NCBI GenBank assembly: GCA_900169235.1
Contig: FWCC01000066.1
Location: 1 to 64,000, forward strand
DNA length: 64,000 nt
DNA from: Zarea fungicola
Lineage: Eukaryota > Ascomycota > Sordariomycetes > Hypocreales > Cordycipitaceae
Direction of reading: 5' to 3'
Part shown: positions 10,031 through 21,334 of the stretch, piece by piece
Numbering within the stretch: the first letter of the stretch is position 1
Layout of the letters: every line of letters begins with the position of its first letter
Program-made: the position numbers and the translations under genes
The notes under the pieces: model-generated
Told to the model about the DNA's origin: nothing
Databases searched by the model: none
Seen by the model: only the letters and a program-made list of their open reading frames with translations

Positions 10031-13000
10031 GTTGGACAGCTTATTTCTGTGCAATAGCTTGTTTGTATCGTTGCTTTTTGAGATTAATTACTTGAAACGC
10101 GAAAGTGCAATAATGAGTGTAGTCGTTGAATTAAGGTATTGTATTTTTGTTGCTTCTGGGGGGTATCACAATCGAGAATATTTTGGGTATTAGAGGGAGA
10201 GGGTATACAGAAGACTGATGAGGAAGAGGAAAAGAGACGGAAGCCGAGACGTGAAAAGGCAGTCAAGGGGTGTTTATACGGGCTGCCGAGACAGGTGAGT
10301 GAGCTAGCCGTGGTAGCTGAGCTCGGAAAGCTTGCTTGGATGGTGACGTTTGGGTTGGGGGGACAGTGAGTACGTCATAGCGATGAAGCCGTACAGTGGG
10401 GAGGTTCCGGTCGAGAACGAGGGGGGTGCGGTTCTGCAGGGAGATGTTCAGCAGGCTAGCCGGGGCTGGATGAGAAGTCTCTGATCTGGAGGTGCATGAT
10501 GGGCATTGTCATGGCCGGACTTGGGCGCTTGTAACCTTGAAACCAGGAACAGCGCGGGCCTTGGACAAGGTGTGTGTATTGAGGAGTGATGGAGTGGGAA
10601 TTTCATTTCATCAACCATCGAGGGGTGGGGGTGAGGCTAGTGCAGGTCAAGCCACATATTGTCCATTGGGTTGGTTGAAGCAACCGAGAAAAAGCTTCTG
10701 GCTCCTTGGCCATTGCATTTTACAACTTGTTTGCTTGTCAAAGAATTAGACGGGAGATTTGACAGTGGATCGTCTGCGACGCTACTAGTACTCCTTTGAC
10801 CCATGCACAGTTGGACCAGAGGGCTGTCGTTGATCTTGGTGCGGTGTGCGGTGGTGGAGGAACGCCACAATGAGCTTGCCGTGCGCCGATGATGCAACCC
10901 ACTGCAGGCTCCATTGACATTGACAGCTCTGGTCGTGTTTTTTGAATTTGAATCTTTTTATCTGGCTGCTATCAATATTTATTATTTATTTTTTCTTCAG
11001 ACTGTTTCATCTATTTAAAATAAATTCGTAAACCCAATTGTCAATGTCTCGTCCTTTCTGGAACCTAATATGTACTCTGTACTCAATCTCCATTGTCTGC
11101 CAGTGCTTGACTGGGGTGTGATTCAGCCCCACCTTGAATAACCAGCAACCTTGGCAATGGATCGATATGGTGCAGCCATGGCAACATGACAAGCTGAGTT
11201 TTGGGCCTCGACGCTGTTCCGCAACGCCAATTTCTTTACCTGGAGTTTTGCCCCATGTTGTTGCCGGCCCAAAATAACCCGCTGGTAGGATCAGGCCAAA
11301 CGCCCCCGTTGTCGAATTCATCAATCCGTCGCAGCCTCATCCGCAACCAATTCCTGTCAAGGAGGACAGCAGAGTGCCAATTGTCAATTCACAGTGACAA
11401 TTTCTAATTGGGTAGCACACAATCATCGATCGATGCTTGAAAAGTTTGCACATGTGTCGTAAGACATCATCCCCCAAAGCAAGAGTCGTGACGTCAATGC
11501 CAGTTCCAGAGCTTGCTACGACTTGCACTATTTTAGCGATTAAGCTCCCTAGCCACAGAGGCAAGGCGTGCTGTAATCCAACCGAGAGGCGCTGTAAATC
11601 CCGCTAGCATTCCTGCACTAGCACTGGCGACCCCTGTATCCCATCGGCAGGCCAAAAAGCTTGGCCATGTTGTGGCGGTGCAAATGATAACAAATTGTAC
11701 GTCAACTCATCTTGATAGTTGCACACCCACAGCACAGACTTTCCTTTTAATGTCCATCACAAGCTTGCAGAGTTTTTGCCTTTTTCCTCGTCGAGGCGCT
11801 TTTTCAATGCAAAACGCGAGTTGGATAAGCCTCTGGTACGATACCGGGTGGCACCGGTTCATCAATTTGCCCGCTGCAGCCCCCGCTCATCACACGATTT
11901 CATTCAGCTGCCGTGTCAAAAAGCAACGCCTTTGCCATTTGAAAATCGATAGATTCATGCAAACGTGTCAACGTGTCAAGGCGCCGCCATCTTTGGCCCC
12001 CACCACATTCAGCACAACAGGGAGACGGAGGGCTGCTCAGCCACAGACTCTGCAGCTACTCGCACCCATTCTTCAGCTATCAATATATTCTTGTCCTTTT
12101 TCTCTTGCCTGCCTCGTAGAGTCCAAATTGGACTCGACTTTTAATTCATATATTTCTTTATTGCAAAGTTCCATCTCAAAACCCTCTCATTCAAGTGCGT
12201 CAACTGCCGCCATCGTGTCATGGTTGTCAAGAACCACAACAAAGATTGGCCCTCTGATCTAAATTGGATGACAGGGGATCACTGATCGAGCAATATCAGA
12301 AAAATCGCGGTTTCGCAGGGCCTCTTTATCACAAACTCCCTGCCCTGCTGAAGAGTTAATGCTGGCCCCGACGCAGCGGCTTACCTTGAAGCCCAACGAA
12401 ATCAATTTTCCAATCATCACGACATAATCAAAAATAATTTCTTTTCAGGCATTGGTGCAAACAGCATTGGTCTACACCCAACTCGACCTTGAGCTGACGA
12501 ATTTGGTCGGGACGGTGCCCATTGCATCTCCAGACACCCTCCTCCACCCATGGCACGTTGTGGCGCACACCAGTCCCGGATCAGCCACATGTTCCACACC
12601 CATGGCACTGATGCCATTATGATGCTTGCAACCACCGCTCCCTAATGCCCATTTACAGCCAAGCTCATGACGTATGAATCACGACAAGATCGCGTAGTTT
12701 CGTAGGCGCTTCATCTCCGGTTGATTTTTGTACTCTATTTGGTCTTGACAGCTAGTAAGCGCCAAATTGAAGCTGGATTGCCGATTTGTAGGTCCAGGGT
12801 AGCAACACCTCCAATCCTGTCAAGACATCTTGCGACAACGATTGACAAACCTCGCAGGCTTTTACCTGTCCAAGTTCCTATACTGTCTTAATAGTTTCTT
12901 CGCTCAGCTTTTGGCAAAGTAGACGTTGGCTAGATCGCCAAACATCGTGCAGTGGATCACGGTAATTGGTCCACCGTACACGACAGACTGCACTTTGTAT

Positions 13001-13140
13001 TTACATGATGTAAGGTGATTTATCTTGAAATCTAAAAAAAAATGTCTATGCCGAGTCTGAAACGTAAAACATGCTCATCAAGAAAGACCGAAAAGCTCAT
13101 CAATCCCTCGCAGCACCCTCCCCTTTTTGTGCCCTTCTCG
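10031..13140. other. 3.1-kb intergenic region between the HAM1-like and CSN5 genes
   Basis: Both neighbours are on the minus strand, so this holds the HAM1-like promoter (next to 10030) and the CSN5 3' end. Open frames of 60-196 codons occur, but they are rich in Ser/His/Cys, lack family motifs and overlap on both strands. CT-rich stretches at about 11750-12250 and AT-rich stretches at about 10940-11030 are visible. I see no supportable gene. Confidence 0.5.
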
Positions 13141-14315
13141 TCATGTAGCATCTCCGTCTTCCCTTTGCCCCAAATCGTTAAACAGCGAAGCCTTGACACC
13201 CGTCGCTAGCAGTCCGGCCCTCTCCCTGGACGCAATCATACTCGCCTCGCCCGCCAGCTTCGTCATCGTCGCATCCACCGACCGCCCTGCCGCCCCGCCT
13301 CCTCCACCGCCGCCCGGTCCCATCATTTGCGCGCCGCGGCTCAGCTTCACGCTCGCCGTTGCCCGTTTAATCTTGGACGCCAGGTCGAGCATCTGCTTGT
13401 TGGCGAAGTCCCGGTTCGTCAGCATCGGGTTCTGGCTCAGCGTCTGCACCCAGTACTTGTGCCACAGCAGTTCCAGCAGGTGCGTGTCCAGCGAGCTCTT
13501 GAAGTGCGACACCTCCAGGCTGTAGTACCGGCTTGCGTGCGCGCCAAACTCGGCCGCCTTGTCCAGCGGCACAGCCTGGAAGCCGTCGCTCGACGTGGCG
13601 GCGGCGGCGGCGGCGGCGGATGCGGCGGTGGTGCTGCCACCACTGGCGTCGTTGTCGCTGCTGTCCGCGAGGGCCGCCGACGATTTGCTGTTCGCGACCG
13701 GATACGTGCGAAAGGCGCCAATGTCGACTTTACCGGCGCTGATGGTGCGGTCCGGGTCGACGACGACGGCGAGGAAGGGGTCCTGGTACTGCTGCTGCAT
13801 AAACTCCGTCTCCACGTCGATGCCGCTCAGCCAGCAGCCGTAGCCCGGGTGGCTGTGGTACCACCCGACCACGTTCTCCTGTCGGCCCTGCGCGCGGCAG
13901 AGATCCAGGTACTCGACAATGTACTCGTTGGCCTCGCCCTGCGCGTTAACGCGGGTCTCGGTGCCCTCGACCGGCAGCCGGAAGGCGTCGGTCACGACAA
14001 AGGTGTCGCCCTGGGTGTACCCTTGCATGAGGCCCATGACCTCGAGATTGCCGCCGGACCGCGCGTGCATCGTCATCTTGATGAGGGCGACGGCGCTGAT
14101 GCGGACGTGTTTGAAGTAGCTGGGATCGGCCATCCACGGACGGGCGTTTTGCGCTGCCTTTTGTGCCTCTGCATCGTATTGGTATAGTGCATCTCGTTTC
14201 GGATCGATGAGTTTTACATTATTGTCGAGCTCTGGTCCACGTTAGATTATATCCGACGTAAGTTTGGGAACCTGGAAATAATAAACCCACCCCAGGATTT
14301 GAGAGCCGTTTCCAT
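13141..14315 (-). CDS. csn5: COP9 signalosome subunit 5 (JAMM deneddylase)
   Basis: Two exons: 14291-14315, coding METALKSW and one base, and 13141-14231. The 59-bp intron 14232-14290 has a TCTAAC branch site, and the joined protein is 371 residues. The conserved start [20 protein letters not shown] lies upstream of the internal Met at 14133, so that Met is not the start. The MPN+/JAMM metalloprotease core is intact: Glu72, then His134-Ser-His136 and Asp147 in [18 protein letters not shown], the zinc ligands that cleave NEDD8 from cullins inside the nuclear/cytosolic COP9 complex. In fungi this controls development, light response and secondary metabolism. The middle contains a Ser/Ala-rich insert and the tail a Gly-rich run ([10 protein letters not shown]). 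Orthology is clear (csnE in Aspergillus). Confidence 0.95.
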
Positions 14316-15354
14316 CTTGACTGCGTTTGCCGTCAAGACGGATGGCGATGTAGGAGTTGCGTTGGCCGAAGTGGCGGATGCCGTGCCCCGCACTAGCTTG
14401 GTTGCCTGCGTTATCGATAGGACGCCAGGTCACAAAGGGTTTACTCGCTGGTCCGTAAACGACCAATCTCGAATTAGTAATGTTGAAAAGTTGTGAAATT
14501 GTTCTGCATGAAATATGAAACAAAAGAAAGAAATAACATGGCCAATGTCAAGGGACATACGCACTGGTGGTGGACTGGCTGATTATGAGGACTAGGACAT
14601 GCCGCCCCGACTCCCTGCACAGCCAGCAGTAAACACCATTTCGCATGCATTGACAATACTGAAATCTATGAAATCATTTCTCATGCATATGGCGTTGTAC
14701 CTCAAGCTGCCTGGATATGCCATCGCCAAGGGCAATTCACGGCGACGCTGGCTGTGGTGGCTGCTCCCATCCCGGCACAAGCTTAAAAGCATCGTCGTCT
14801 TCCTACTTAAATACCTATATGAGGTTGAATGATATCTGTCCAGTCCTCTGCAAGTCTTTATTCATGGCTCGGACACCGTGAAAGACGGATAGTGATGCTT
14901 TGGAGGTGGGGGAGAATGTGCAAAATCCGCTCTGGCTTCGTGTTCGTGGTAAAGGAGACACAAAAAGCTTCCGTCTCCTCTGATTTCTTTCTCTTACTTT
15001 ACTCACTCTAGGAAATCTGGCAGTTTCGCCGCCAGGGGCTAATAAAATATGTTAAGCAGGGTGCTATGGCTGGCTACTATAATCATCTGTAAAGTTTAGT
15101 CAGTTTCGACCTTGGAAGGGAGATTGTTTGACATAGACGCATATTAATATTGCCACGCTTTATAGATGAAGAACTTTACCCCCCTCTCTCCTTGATACAC
15201 CAAGAGTGATTGCAATTTGTATCCAAGTAGACAGCTATACATTTACCACCAGAGTGGCCTAGTTTTCAAGGATAGTATTGCACTTCCAACTCGAGTTTCA
15301 TTCCTTTCGAAAGTTCACTCCAATTCATTAACACTGCACTCATTAGTTACCAAG
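14316..15354. other. Intergenic region upstream of csn5
   Basis: It carries the csn5 promoter and 5' leader on its left side and the 3' flank of the small secreted-protein gene on its right. Only short unsupported frames are present. Confidence 0.5.
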
Positions 15355-15609
15355 TTACGACCCGCATGTGATAACTTGTTTGAAGTAACGCACCGTTCCG
15401 TCGGGAGAGGACCAGCTGAGGCACTTGTGACTTTTGTCGCGTACTGTGCATGGGCACAAGCCGTACTGAACACAGTTGCAGCCACAAGGGTTGCCTAGCA
15501 CGCAAGTCTCAGGGCAGTCGATGCCCAGCTCGAGACAGCAGTTATCGTGCTGGACCGAACACTGGGCTGCAGCCATGCTAACCACAGCGAGGACAGTAAT
15601 GAAGCGCAT
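15355..15609 (-). CDS. Small secreted cysteine-rich protein (12 Cys)
   Basis: 84 residues in one exon. The first 16 residues (MRFITVLAVVSMAAAQ) form a signal peptide with an AxA-type end. The mature part of about 68 residues has 12 cysteines, an even number fit for six disulfides, closely packed: a CC pair, then C-x6-C-x3-C-x5-C-x-C-x-C-x5-C-x-C. It ends with a lone Cys three residues from the stop. A TATA-like element lies about 75-80 bp upstream (complement of 15685-15690). I do not recognise a family. Small, secreted, Cys-rich proteins of fungi include effectors, antimicrobial peptides and surface proteins; no function is assigned. A GTGCGT inside the last codons could be a splice donor, so the C-terminus is less certain. 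Confidence 0.65.
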   Translation of the reverse strand: MRFITVLAVVSMAAAQCSVQHDNCCLELGIDCPETCVLGNPCGCNCVQYGLCPCTVRDKSHKCLSWSSPDGTVRYFKQVITCGS

Positions 15610-17137
15610 TTTGAGGGTATTAAAGTCCTGTATTAGTATTGCTGACTATGGATACGTAAAACATAAAGTCCGGGTGCTCGCTCTACTTATACAGGCTTCG
15701 GGGTTCGGTCGAATTAAAGCCAAGACACTTCACTCACACTGCGGCCTACCACGTATTCCAGATATTCACTAATTTGGTCACACTATATTGTGCATGTTAT
15801 TGATGATCAGACTCTCGATTGGCGGAGAAATGTATTGTACCAGTCCCGTCGTACGTTTACGCTTGGCAAGGTCGACCCAAGGATGTATACAGGCAATGCT
15901 AAGACAGTCAGCAACCGACATCGTTGCAGAGTATATGACGATCAATGTGACGGATTAATACAACTGTGACGAAGCTCAGGCGTCGGGTAAAGCAGTCAAT
16001 CACGAGATTCAAATTGATCCAATACTGCCGGCTGTTGCCAACCATCTCTAGCGTAGAATATATACCTACATGCTCCTGACGGCGACATTGTCGTGTTACC
16101 CGCTCCAGTCCCCTTTGCACCTTCGTTTCAGTTCTAGACTTGAGACTTGAAGAAGGTCTTGGGCAATTGAACAATAACTAGTAACCGTAGGACTAAGACC
16201 AGTAATATTCGCTGAATCTCCCACTAGTAATATAGTTTATAGATATAGACAAGCCCCGTATGCAGCTATAATTGTCCGGTAGGCAGCTGTATTCGCAAAG
16301 TAAGCAAACTGTATTACCCGGAGGCTGGTTAGCATCTCAGTTCACAGCGATTCTAACCTTGGGGCTAAGGAATTGAACCAGGATCGAGTTGCCTAACCTG
16401 CTTTTGCCGTGTCACATTGATTACCCTGCCGGAGAGCAGGGATGCAGGCAGTAATAAGCGACGGGAGGACAAGGGTTCAAGGAAGCCACATTCTTTCTAT
16501 GGGGCCGTGGCACTTTGAATGTGGAATCAACAAGCCAGTTTTGTTTAGCGCAAAAGTCCGAACTGGACCTGAGAGCCCCAAGCCGTTTACAATAGTACAG
16601 CGGCGGACAGAATCGCAAGAACCGCTTCCTTCACCAGATAGGAGAATTTATCGGGGGCTGATTTCAGGAACTTCCACCAACCAGATCGCCACGCAACATA
16701 TTTGGTCACTTCAAGGGGCAACCTAGCGAGACCCGATCTCCGGAGATGAGACCCTAATTAGAGTTTTCAATCCTTTTCCGTACGGGGTATGAAGTCCATG
16801 TTGACTCAGTTACCAAGCTTGCAGTCATCGGTCAATTCAGCACCAGGTTTGCCGATGTTCGCACCCGTGAGTTTCCACCAATGTTTCCGCCCCGGGAAGA
16901 GTCAAAGTAACGGAGGCTAAACCTGCATTATGCGAGAAATTGTGATCTCATGGTGGTATAGAGTGACCAGAACGTATGATAATATTACAATTCATTTTAA
17001 ATTATAATTATACTCCATAGCTTTTTATATATTAACCTCTTGATTGCCCGTAGCTTCTACCTACATTCGACTTACATTTGACCTACATTTGACTTACATT
17101 TGAACCACACATACCTCACAATTGCCCCCTTTTCATC
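15610..17137. other. Intergenic region between the small secreted protein and the PL7 gene
   Basis: Divergent promoters: the minus-strand secreted-protein gene begins at 15609 and the plus-strand PL7 gene at 17138. It is AT-rich, with a TTTTTATATATTAA stretch at about 17021-17034 that could serve as TATA for the lyase, followed by an 11-bp tandem repeat. No gene seen. Confidence 0.5.
17060..17103 (+). repeat. Four tandem copies of an 11-bp unit in the PL7 promoter/leader
   Basis: Units read CCTACATTCGA, CTTACATTTGA, CCTACATTTGA and CTTACATTTGA, head to tail with no spacer, and end 34 bases before the start codon at 17138. The spacing of one helical turn means each copy faces the same side of the DNA. 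Confidence 0.85.
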
Positions 17138-17848
17138 ATGCGCCTCGCAACCACCACTCTCATCGCCAGTGTCTGTGCTGTAGCTGCACTGAACCCGTCC
17201 TGTGCCCCTGGTGGCAACTTTGACCTGTCCAAATGGTCTCTTCAAGAGCCTGTGGGCTCTGCTGATAACCCACGCTCCATCCCGTCATCCAGCCTGCAAG
17301 GCTGCAAGGGGTTCAAGGATCAGTGGTTCTACACAGGTCCGGACGGCAGTATGATCCTGAAGGTACCTGAGCGCAGCCAGTGTGTTACGACACCCCATAG
17401 CCCGCATTGCCGCTCTGAGCTGCATGAGGAAGGCCCGACCTGGGATCCTAAAGCGGCCAAAAACCGCCTATTCGCCGACGTACACGTCACTAAGAATGCC
17501 GACGAGGTGTGTGTCGGCCAGATCCATATTGACGGCGCCATATCAGTAAAGCCCGTGGCCGAGCTGTACCTGAATAGCCAGGGCCAGCTTAGCCTAGGCG
17601 TCCAAACGTGCACTACCTGCACGCAAAAACGCTCACCTGTTGGTTCAGTGGGCAGTGGCAATGCTAGGTTCACATATGAAATCCGCTATGAAGGTGGAAA
17701 GCTGAGTGTGGGCATTAATGGAGGGGCGCAAAAGACATACTCAACATACAACTTGAACTCACCTAGGAGCTACTTTAAGGCGGGCAACTATAACCAGGGC
17801 TCTGGCGCTACTGAGATGCACATCTACCAGCTTCAGGTCACGCATTAA
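17138..17848 (+). CDS. Secreted alginate-lyase-type polysaccharide lyase, family PL7
   Basis: 236 residues, one exon. A signal peptide (about 1-18, MRLATTTLIASVCAVAAL) is followed directly by the catalytic jelly-roll. All three PL7 landmarks are present: RSELHE (92-97) for R(S/T)E(L/V)R, QIH (128-130) and YFKAGNYNQ (212-220). These give the Arg, Gln, His and Tyr used for proton abstraction and beta-elimination on uronate polymers. The opening NFDLSKWSLQEP is typical. The last residue of the first motif is His-Glu where Arg is usual, which may shift substrate choice. The length fits a single-domain enzyme with no binding module. It probably acts outside the cell on alginate-, glucuronan- or other uronate-rich polymers. 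Confidence 0.9.
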   Translation: MRLATTTLIASVCAVAALNPSCAPGGNFDLSKWSLQEPVGSADNPRSIPSSSLQGCKGFKDQWFYTGPDGSMILKVPERSQCVTTPHSPHCRSELHEEGPTWDPKAAKNRLFADVHVTKNADEVCVGQIHIDGAISVKPVAELYLNSQGQLSLGVQTCTTCTQKRSPVGSVGSGNARFTYEIRYEGGKLSVGINGGAQKTYSTYNLNSPRSYFKAGNYNQGSGATEMHIYQLQVTH

Positions 17849-18739
17849 GCAGTGTCCCTAACATTCTTAACACGCATATATTCAACATATATGCAACGTG
17901 TGTATTCAACATGTATATTCAACATGTATATTAAATGTATATAGTCATTCGATGTATATAGTTATTCAATGTATATAGCTTAGTAGTATTTAGAATCCAC
18001 CTTACCTATTTTCCATGAAATTGCTGCTGCGGTGCTTCATCCATATATGATCTATGCTTTTCAACAGGTAACAGACTACTTACATCCAGGCTATAAGGTC
18101 CAATCCGAATGACATGAGCGCCTTTCATCCGGCCAATGCAGACTTGGCAGTAAGTTGATGTGCATCTTGACTCGTGACAATATACCATAGTACCCTGCGA
18201 TAAGGGCGCTTGAAAAATAATCCGAAAAAAATATGCTTTCTGGCCGTGTGGAAGCAGCATGACCCGTCCCGCCACACAACCTACAGGCCTCGATCTGCGT
18301 TGTGGTTTGTCTGGTTGGTGGTTAGTTATAGGTCCGTGCGAAGCCGCTCTGCCGCCACCAGTTAGTTCACACGTCCCGACTCAGTTCTCAGTTTCTCAGA
18401 GCGTGTGATGTGTCTCCGTGCGCAAGCCGCAATGTTGCCGCCATACAGCCCATCCAGTCCCGATCTATGTTGTTGAATATTATGGTGTAATAGATTCTGA
18501 AGCTGTGCGGCGAAGAGCCCGACAGATGTGCAGTTGTTCCTTTAGTAGCATGGCCTGGCCGAGAAAAGCTCCAGATATTCCAATAACCTAATCGGCAAGC
18601 TATGACAGCCATTTTAAACCGTCATACTCCCTATAATATCGTGAGGACGTACACATTCATCCACGTAAGGTAATCGCTAGCTGCATTTATGGCTTACTTG
18701 AATGATTATAAGACGAGGTGTCGGGTTAGAGGCAGAGAT
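17849..18739. other. Convergent 3' intergenic region after the PL7 gene
   Basis: Lies between the ends of the lyase (+) and the Rhodopsin-like gene (-). The first 130 bases are a degenerate AT repeat, annotated separately. The rest shows no gene. Confidence 0.55.
17874..17980. repeat. Degenerate AT-rich tandem repeats downstream of PL7
   Basis: Consecutive variants of TATTCAACATGTA followed by ATGTATATAGTTATTC fill the region just past the stop codon. The copies are imperfect, and the stretch can form hairpins (ATGTATAT/ATATACAT). Confidence 0.65.
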
Positions 18740-20095
18740 CTATCTAGGCTTGTCCTGCGTTGCCTTGATTACACTTTTACAGTCCTCAGAGATGCCATTA
18801 CCAAACTGTAAAGACAATTCCGCATGTCGACCTTCTTCCAAGCATACACCGACCAGAGTCGTTTGCGTTCCGCTCTCTGCACTAATGCTGCGAAATCCAC
18901 TATCGTGGCTTTGCCGGATTCTTTGAATAGAATTATTGAGCCCATGAATCGAACTAGACGTTTCGTCTCCGTCCTCTTTGGCTATAGAGCGTAACTGAAT
19001 TGATTTTCTGTAGCTACTGTTGCTGAGGTCTTTTCGATCTCTGAAAGCCGACACTATGCACAAAAGTGCAGGCCAAACTGTTGGCATACAGGCTAACGAG
19101 AAATATTAGATCAAGCCATCAACAAAACTGAGAGAGAGTTATTTTCAACTGCAGACGTACTCGAAATCGTAGCTAGATTGACCTCAAGGCAGGCCCAAGC
19201 GGTGAGTATCGCAAAGTTCCAGGTCACGTCCGGGTCGTCGGGTTTGGTCTTTGTAGCTTCGATAACAATGGCCAGTCCCGCTGTGCAAGTACTACAACCA
19301 TTAGCGACAGCACCGCAACTTCAAGTGTCGTCAACTCACAAGATGCCAAACATGAAGAGTATGGATACGGCGAACTTTTGCAGCCGCGGGAGCATTAGTT
19401 TTCGAGTTTCCAGGACTGGCAATGCAAGAATGACCATGTCTAGAATAACATGAGTTAAAACAGAACCGATGAAAAACTTGGAGTCCACTATATCGCATTT
19501 CCCATCGAGACTGGGATCCCAGTATTTGGCGACCGGTATACAATGGAAGATGCTCATGAAGGTCTGGGAAAGGGTTAGATACAGCAGCGTTGAAAGGGTT
19601 AAACTGTACGTACTCGGATTGAAATCCAGATAATAGAGCAACAGATGAGTATTTGAATCGGTATTCTTAGGTTTGTATGAAAAAACAAACGCCAGTAGAG
19701 GCAGAGTATTGACAACTTGGCGAAGAAGAGCATCAAGGCATATACTAATTCGCCGACAAAGCGAATGATAGCGATGTCAATGAAGAGCTTCGGGTCTTGT
19801 GCAATAGCCTCCTCAATATGCAATCCCACACCCTTGGAGATGAACAAGACATCCATTGCTAGCCATCCTACGGACAAGACCTTGAGTCCATTAGCAGCGT
19901 CGCTTGCAAGTTGGAGAGGTGGCAACATACATATGTGCAAATGGCAAAGTAGTCATCAAACCAGAGTTTCACCTTCTTCAGCCTCCGACTTGTAATTCTT
20001 AGAATAATGAATACCGTAGCAACAGCAAAAGGAACCAATTCTGTGAGCCAGAGGCTTTGTTGCCGTGACCCTCTCTGACGTGGCGTCGGCTGCAT
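18740..20095 (-). CDS. Rhodopsin-like fungal seven-transmembrane protein (SAT4/PTH11-like family)
   Basis: Five exons join in frame: 19931-20095, 19614-19880, 19340-19563, 19161-19291 and 18740-19092, giving 379 residues. All four introns (50, 50, 48 and 68 bp) have GT/AG ends, and three show a clear branch-like TAAC/TAAT. The protein shows the family layout: TM1 with PFAVATVFIILRITSRR, the KLWFDDYFAI motif, TM3/4 around AKLSILCLYWRLF, the loop TFMSIFHCIPVAKYWD with GKC, a further TM before ETRKLMLPRLQKFAV, the WNFAILTAWACLEVNLATI helix, and TCMPTVWP at the last helix. A Ser-rich cytoplasmic tail of about 95 residues follows. Relatives are plasma-membrane proteins, some acting as non-canonical receptors. 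Ligand unknown; no broken frame is needed. Confidence 0.85.
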
Positions 20096-20761
20096 GGGCC
20101 AATGTCTTGAGAGGCGACCAGCGAATAGGAAATGGCAAATATGCAAATATGCAAAGGTGAAAGAAATAGAATCAGGGTGACAAGAATAGACTCTAACTAA
20201 GTGCTTAGCGCAAAATGGTGATTGGTTTTTGCAAGTCTTGGATGACTTGTAGAACTGGTCCAAAATCAACCAGCGCAACAGTTGTTGTTCATGTTTTCTT
20301 AATGGCGGGCTTGAACAAAGATTCAGGCAGCAAGTAAATTTGACGAATTTATCGAAGTAGAAGCGGAATAGGTCTGAATGCATAATAGTTAGGGGGTAAT
20401 GTCCTTTTAAGTAAGATGACGAGTCTACTGGTACATTGCCCGGTTGTACATACCAGGAATAATCACAAGCTAGCAGGGGCCTCCCTCCCAGCCGTGTCCC
20501 CCTCAAAACTGAGTTACAAGCCACCCTGGCTTGACAAGAATTACATCTCCGAGCGGCAAAAGGTTCCTTCGCACAGGTGTAAAACCTCCGGCTCGCACCC
20601 AGCATTAGCGCAAAAGTTGAAGTTGACAAGAATATAGTGATTTATTGCCATCGGCTTACAAGATGTTGGCGATTTATGCTGTAGTGCTGGTTGCTAGCAG
20701 GTGCACCTCCCAATATATCAGGTCAGCAAGCAGTACTGTATCGCACAGATAACACGGCACG

Positions 20762-21334
20762 ATGCCCCCTTCCGGCCAGGATCTACGGGCCGCACGATTT
20801 CTGATTATTAAACAGTCAGATGGGGAGTGCTCCGTAAGGAGTAGCTCGTCGCTTTACTCAACGGTCACATCTAGTAGCTTTAGCGCAGCCACTACAACCG
20901 CCAACCTGCCAGTGAAGCTGTTTACTCGTGGTGAAGAAAGCCACTTGCACCAGGGTCTAACCACGAGAAGCTTGTCTCGGACATGGGATGATCAAACAGC
21001 TCTATGGAAAGGGGTCATATCATCGCATCCATCAACGCCTACACCGAACGCCACCGCAACTCTAACAATTCAGCTCGTTAGTGGCGGAGAAAAGTGCCAC
21101 GAGGCCAGGGTTTATAGCACCAACAACTTTCTACGACATGGGGTTATTCGACGGCTCTGGCAGGACATGGAGGATAAAATACGGACGGGTTGCGGGTGCG
21201 GCGGTAGAAAAATGTTGCTTATTATCCCAAGTCTTGCATCAATTTTGTTCCAAGACACTTCGCGCGCGCGCTTCGTCTGCCCACTGGCGGCCAATGAACA
21301 CACCATGCAGCAGAGCTCAGCAATTTTGCGTTAA
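20762..21334 (+). CDS. Unsupported open frame, 190 codons, possibly a relic
   Basis: Starts ATGCCCCCTTCC and runs to 21334. The translation is Ser/Thr-rich with no signal peptide, membrane segment or known motif. In the neighbouring frame about 21110-21200 reads GLFDGSGRTWRIKYG, faintly like the pepsin-type aspartic protease stretch before the flap. That could mean a frame-broken relic, but the resemblance is too short to rely on. No homologue recognised. Confidence 0.18.
   Translation: MPPSGQDLRAARFLIIKQSDGECSVRSSSSLYSTVTSSSFSAATTTANLPVKLFTRGEESHLHQGLTTRSLSRTWDDQTALWKGVISSHPSTPTPNATATLTIQLVSGGEKCHEARVYSTNNFLRHGVIRRLWQDMEDKIRTGCGCGGRKMLLIIPSLASILFQDTSRARFVCPLAANEHTMQQSSAILR

Noticed and set aside
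11672..12262. 196-codon plus-strand open frame
   Set aside because: Composition is Ser/Thr/Cys/His-rich without motif, and a competing frame overlaps it; it looks like an open stretch of CT-rich noncoding DNA.
13327..14187. Long plus-strand frames antisense to csn5 (likewise inside the HAM1-like, PXB, methyltransferase and nuclease genes)
   Set aside because: They are mirror frames of GC-rich genuine genes and show no independent motifs.
16371..16440. Possible minus-strand tRNA (GAACC-like T arm)
   Set aside because: Stem positions mismatch and no cloverleaf is possible.
21110..21200. Aspartic-protease-like GLFDGSGRTWRIKYG in a frame next to the 20762 open frame
   Set aside because: The match is about 15 residues, with no catalytic DTG before or after; too short to call a relic protease.
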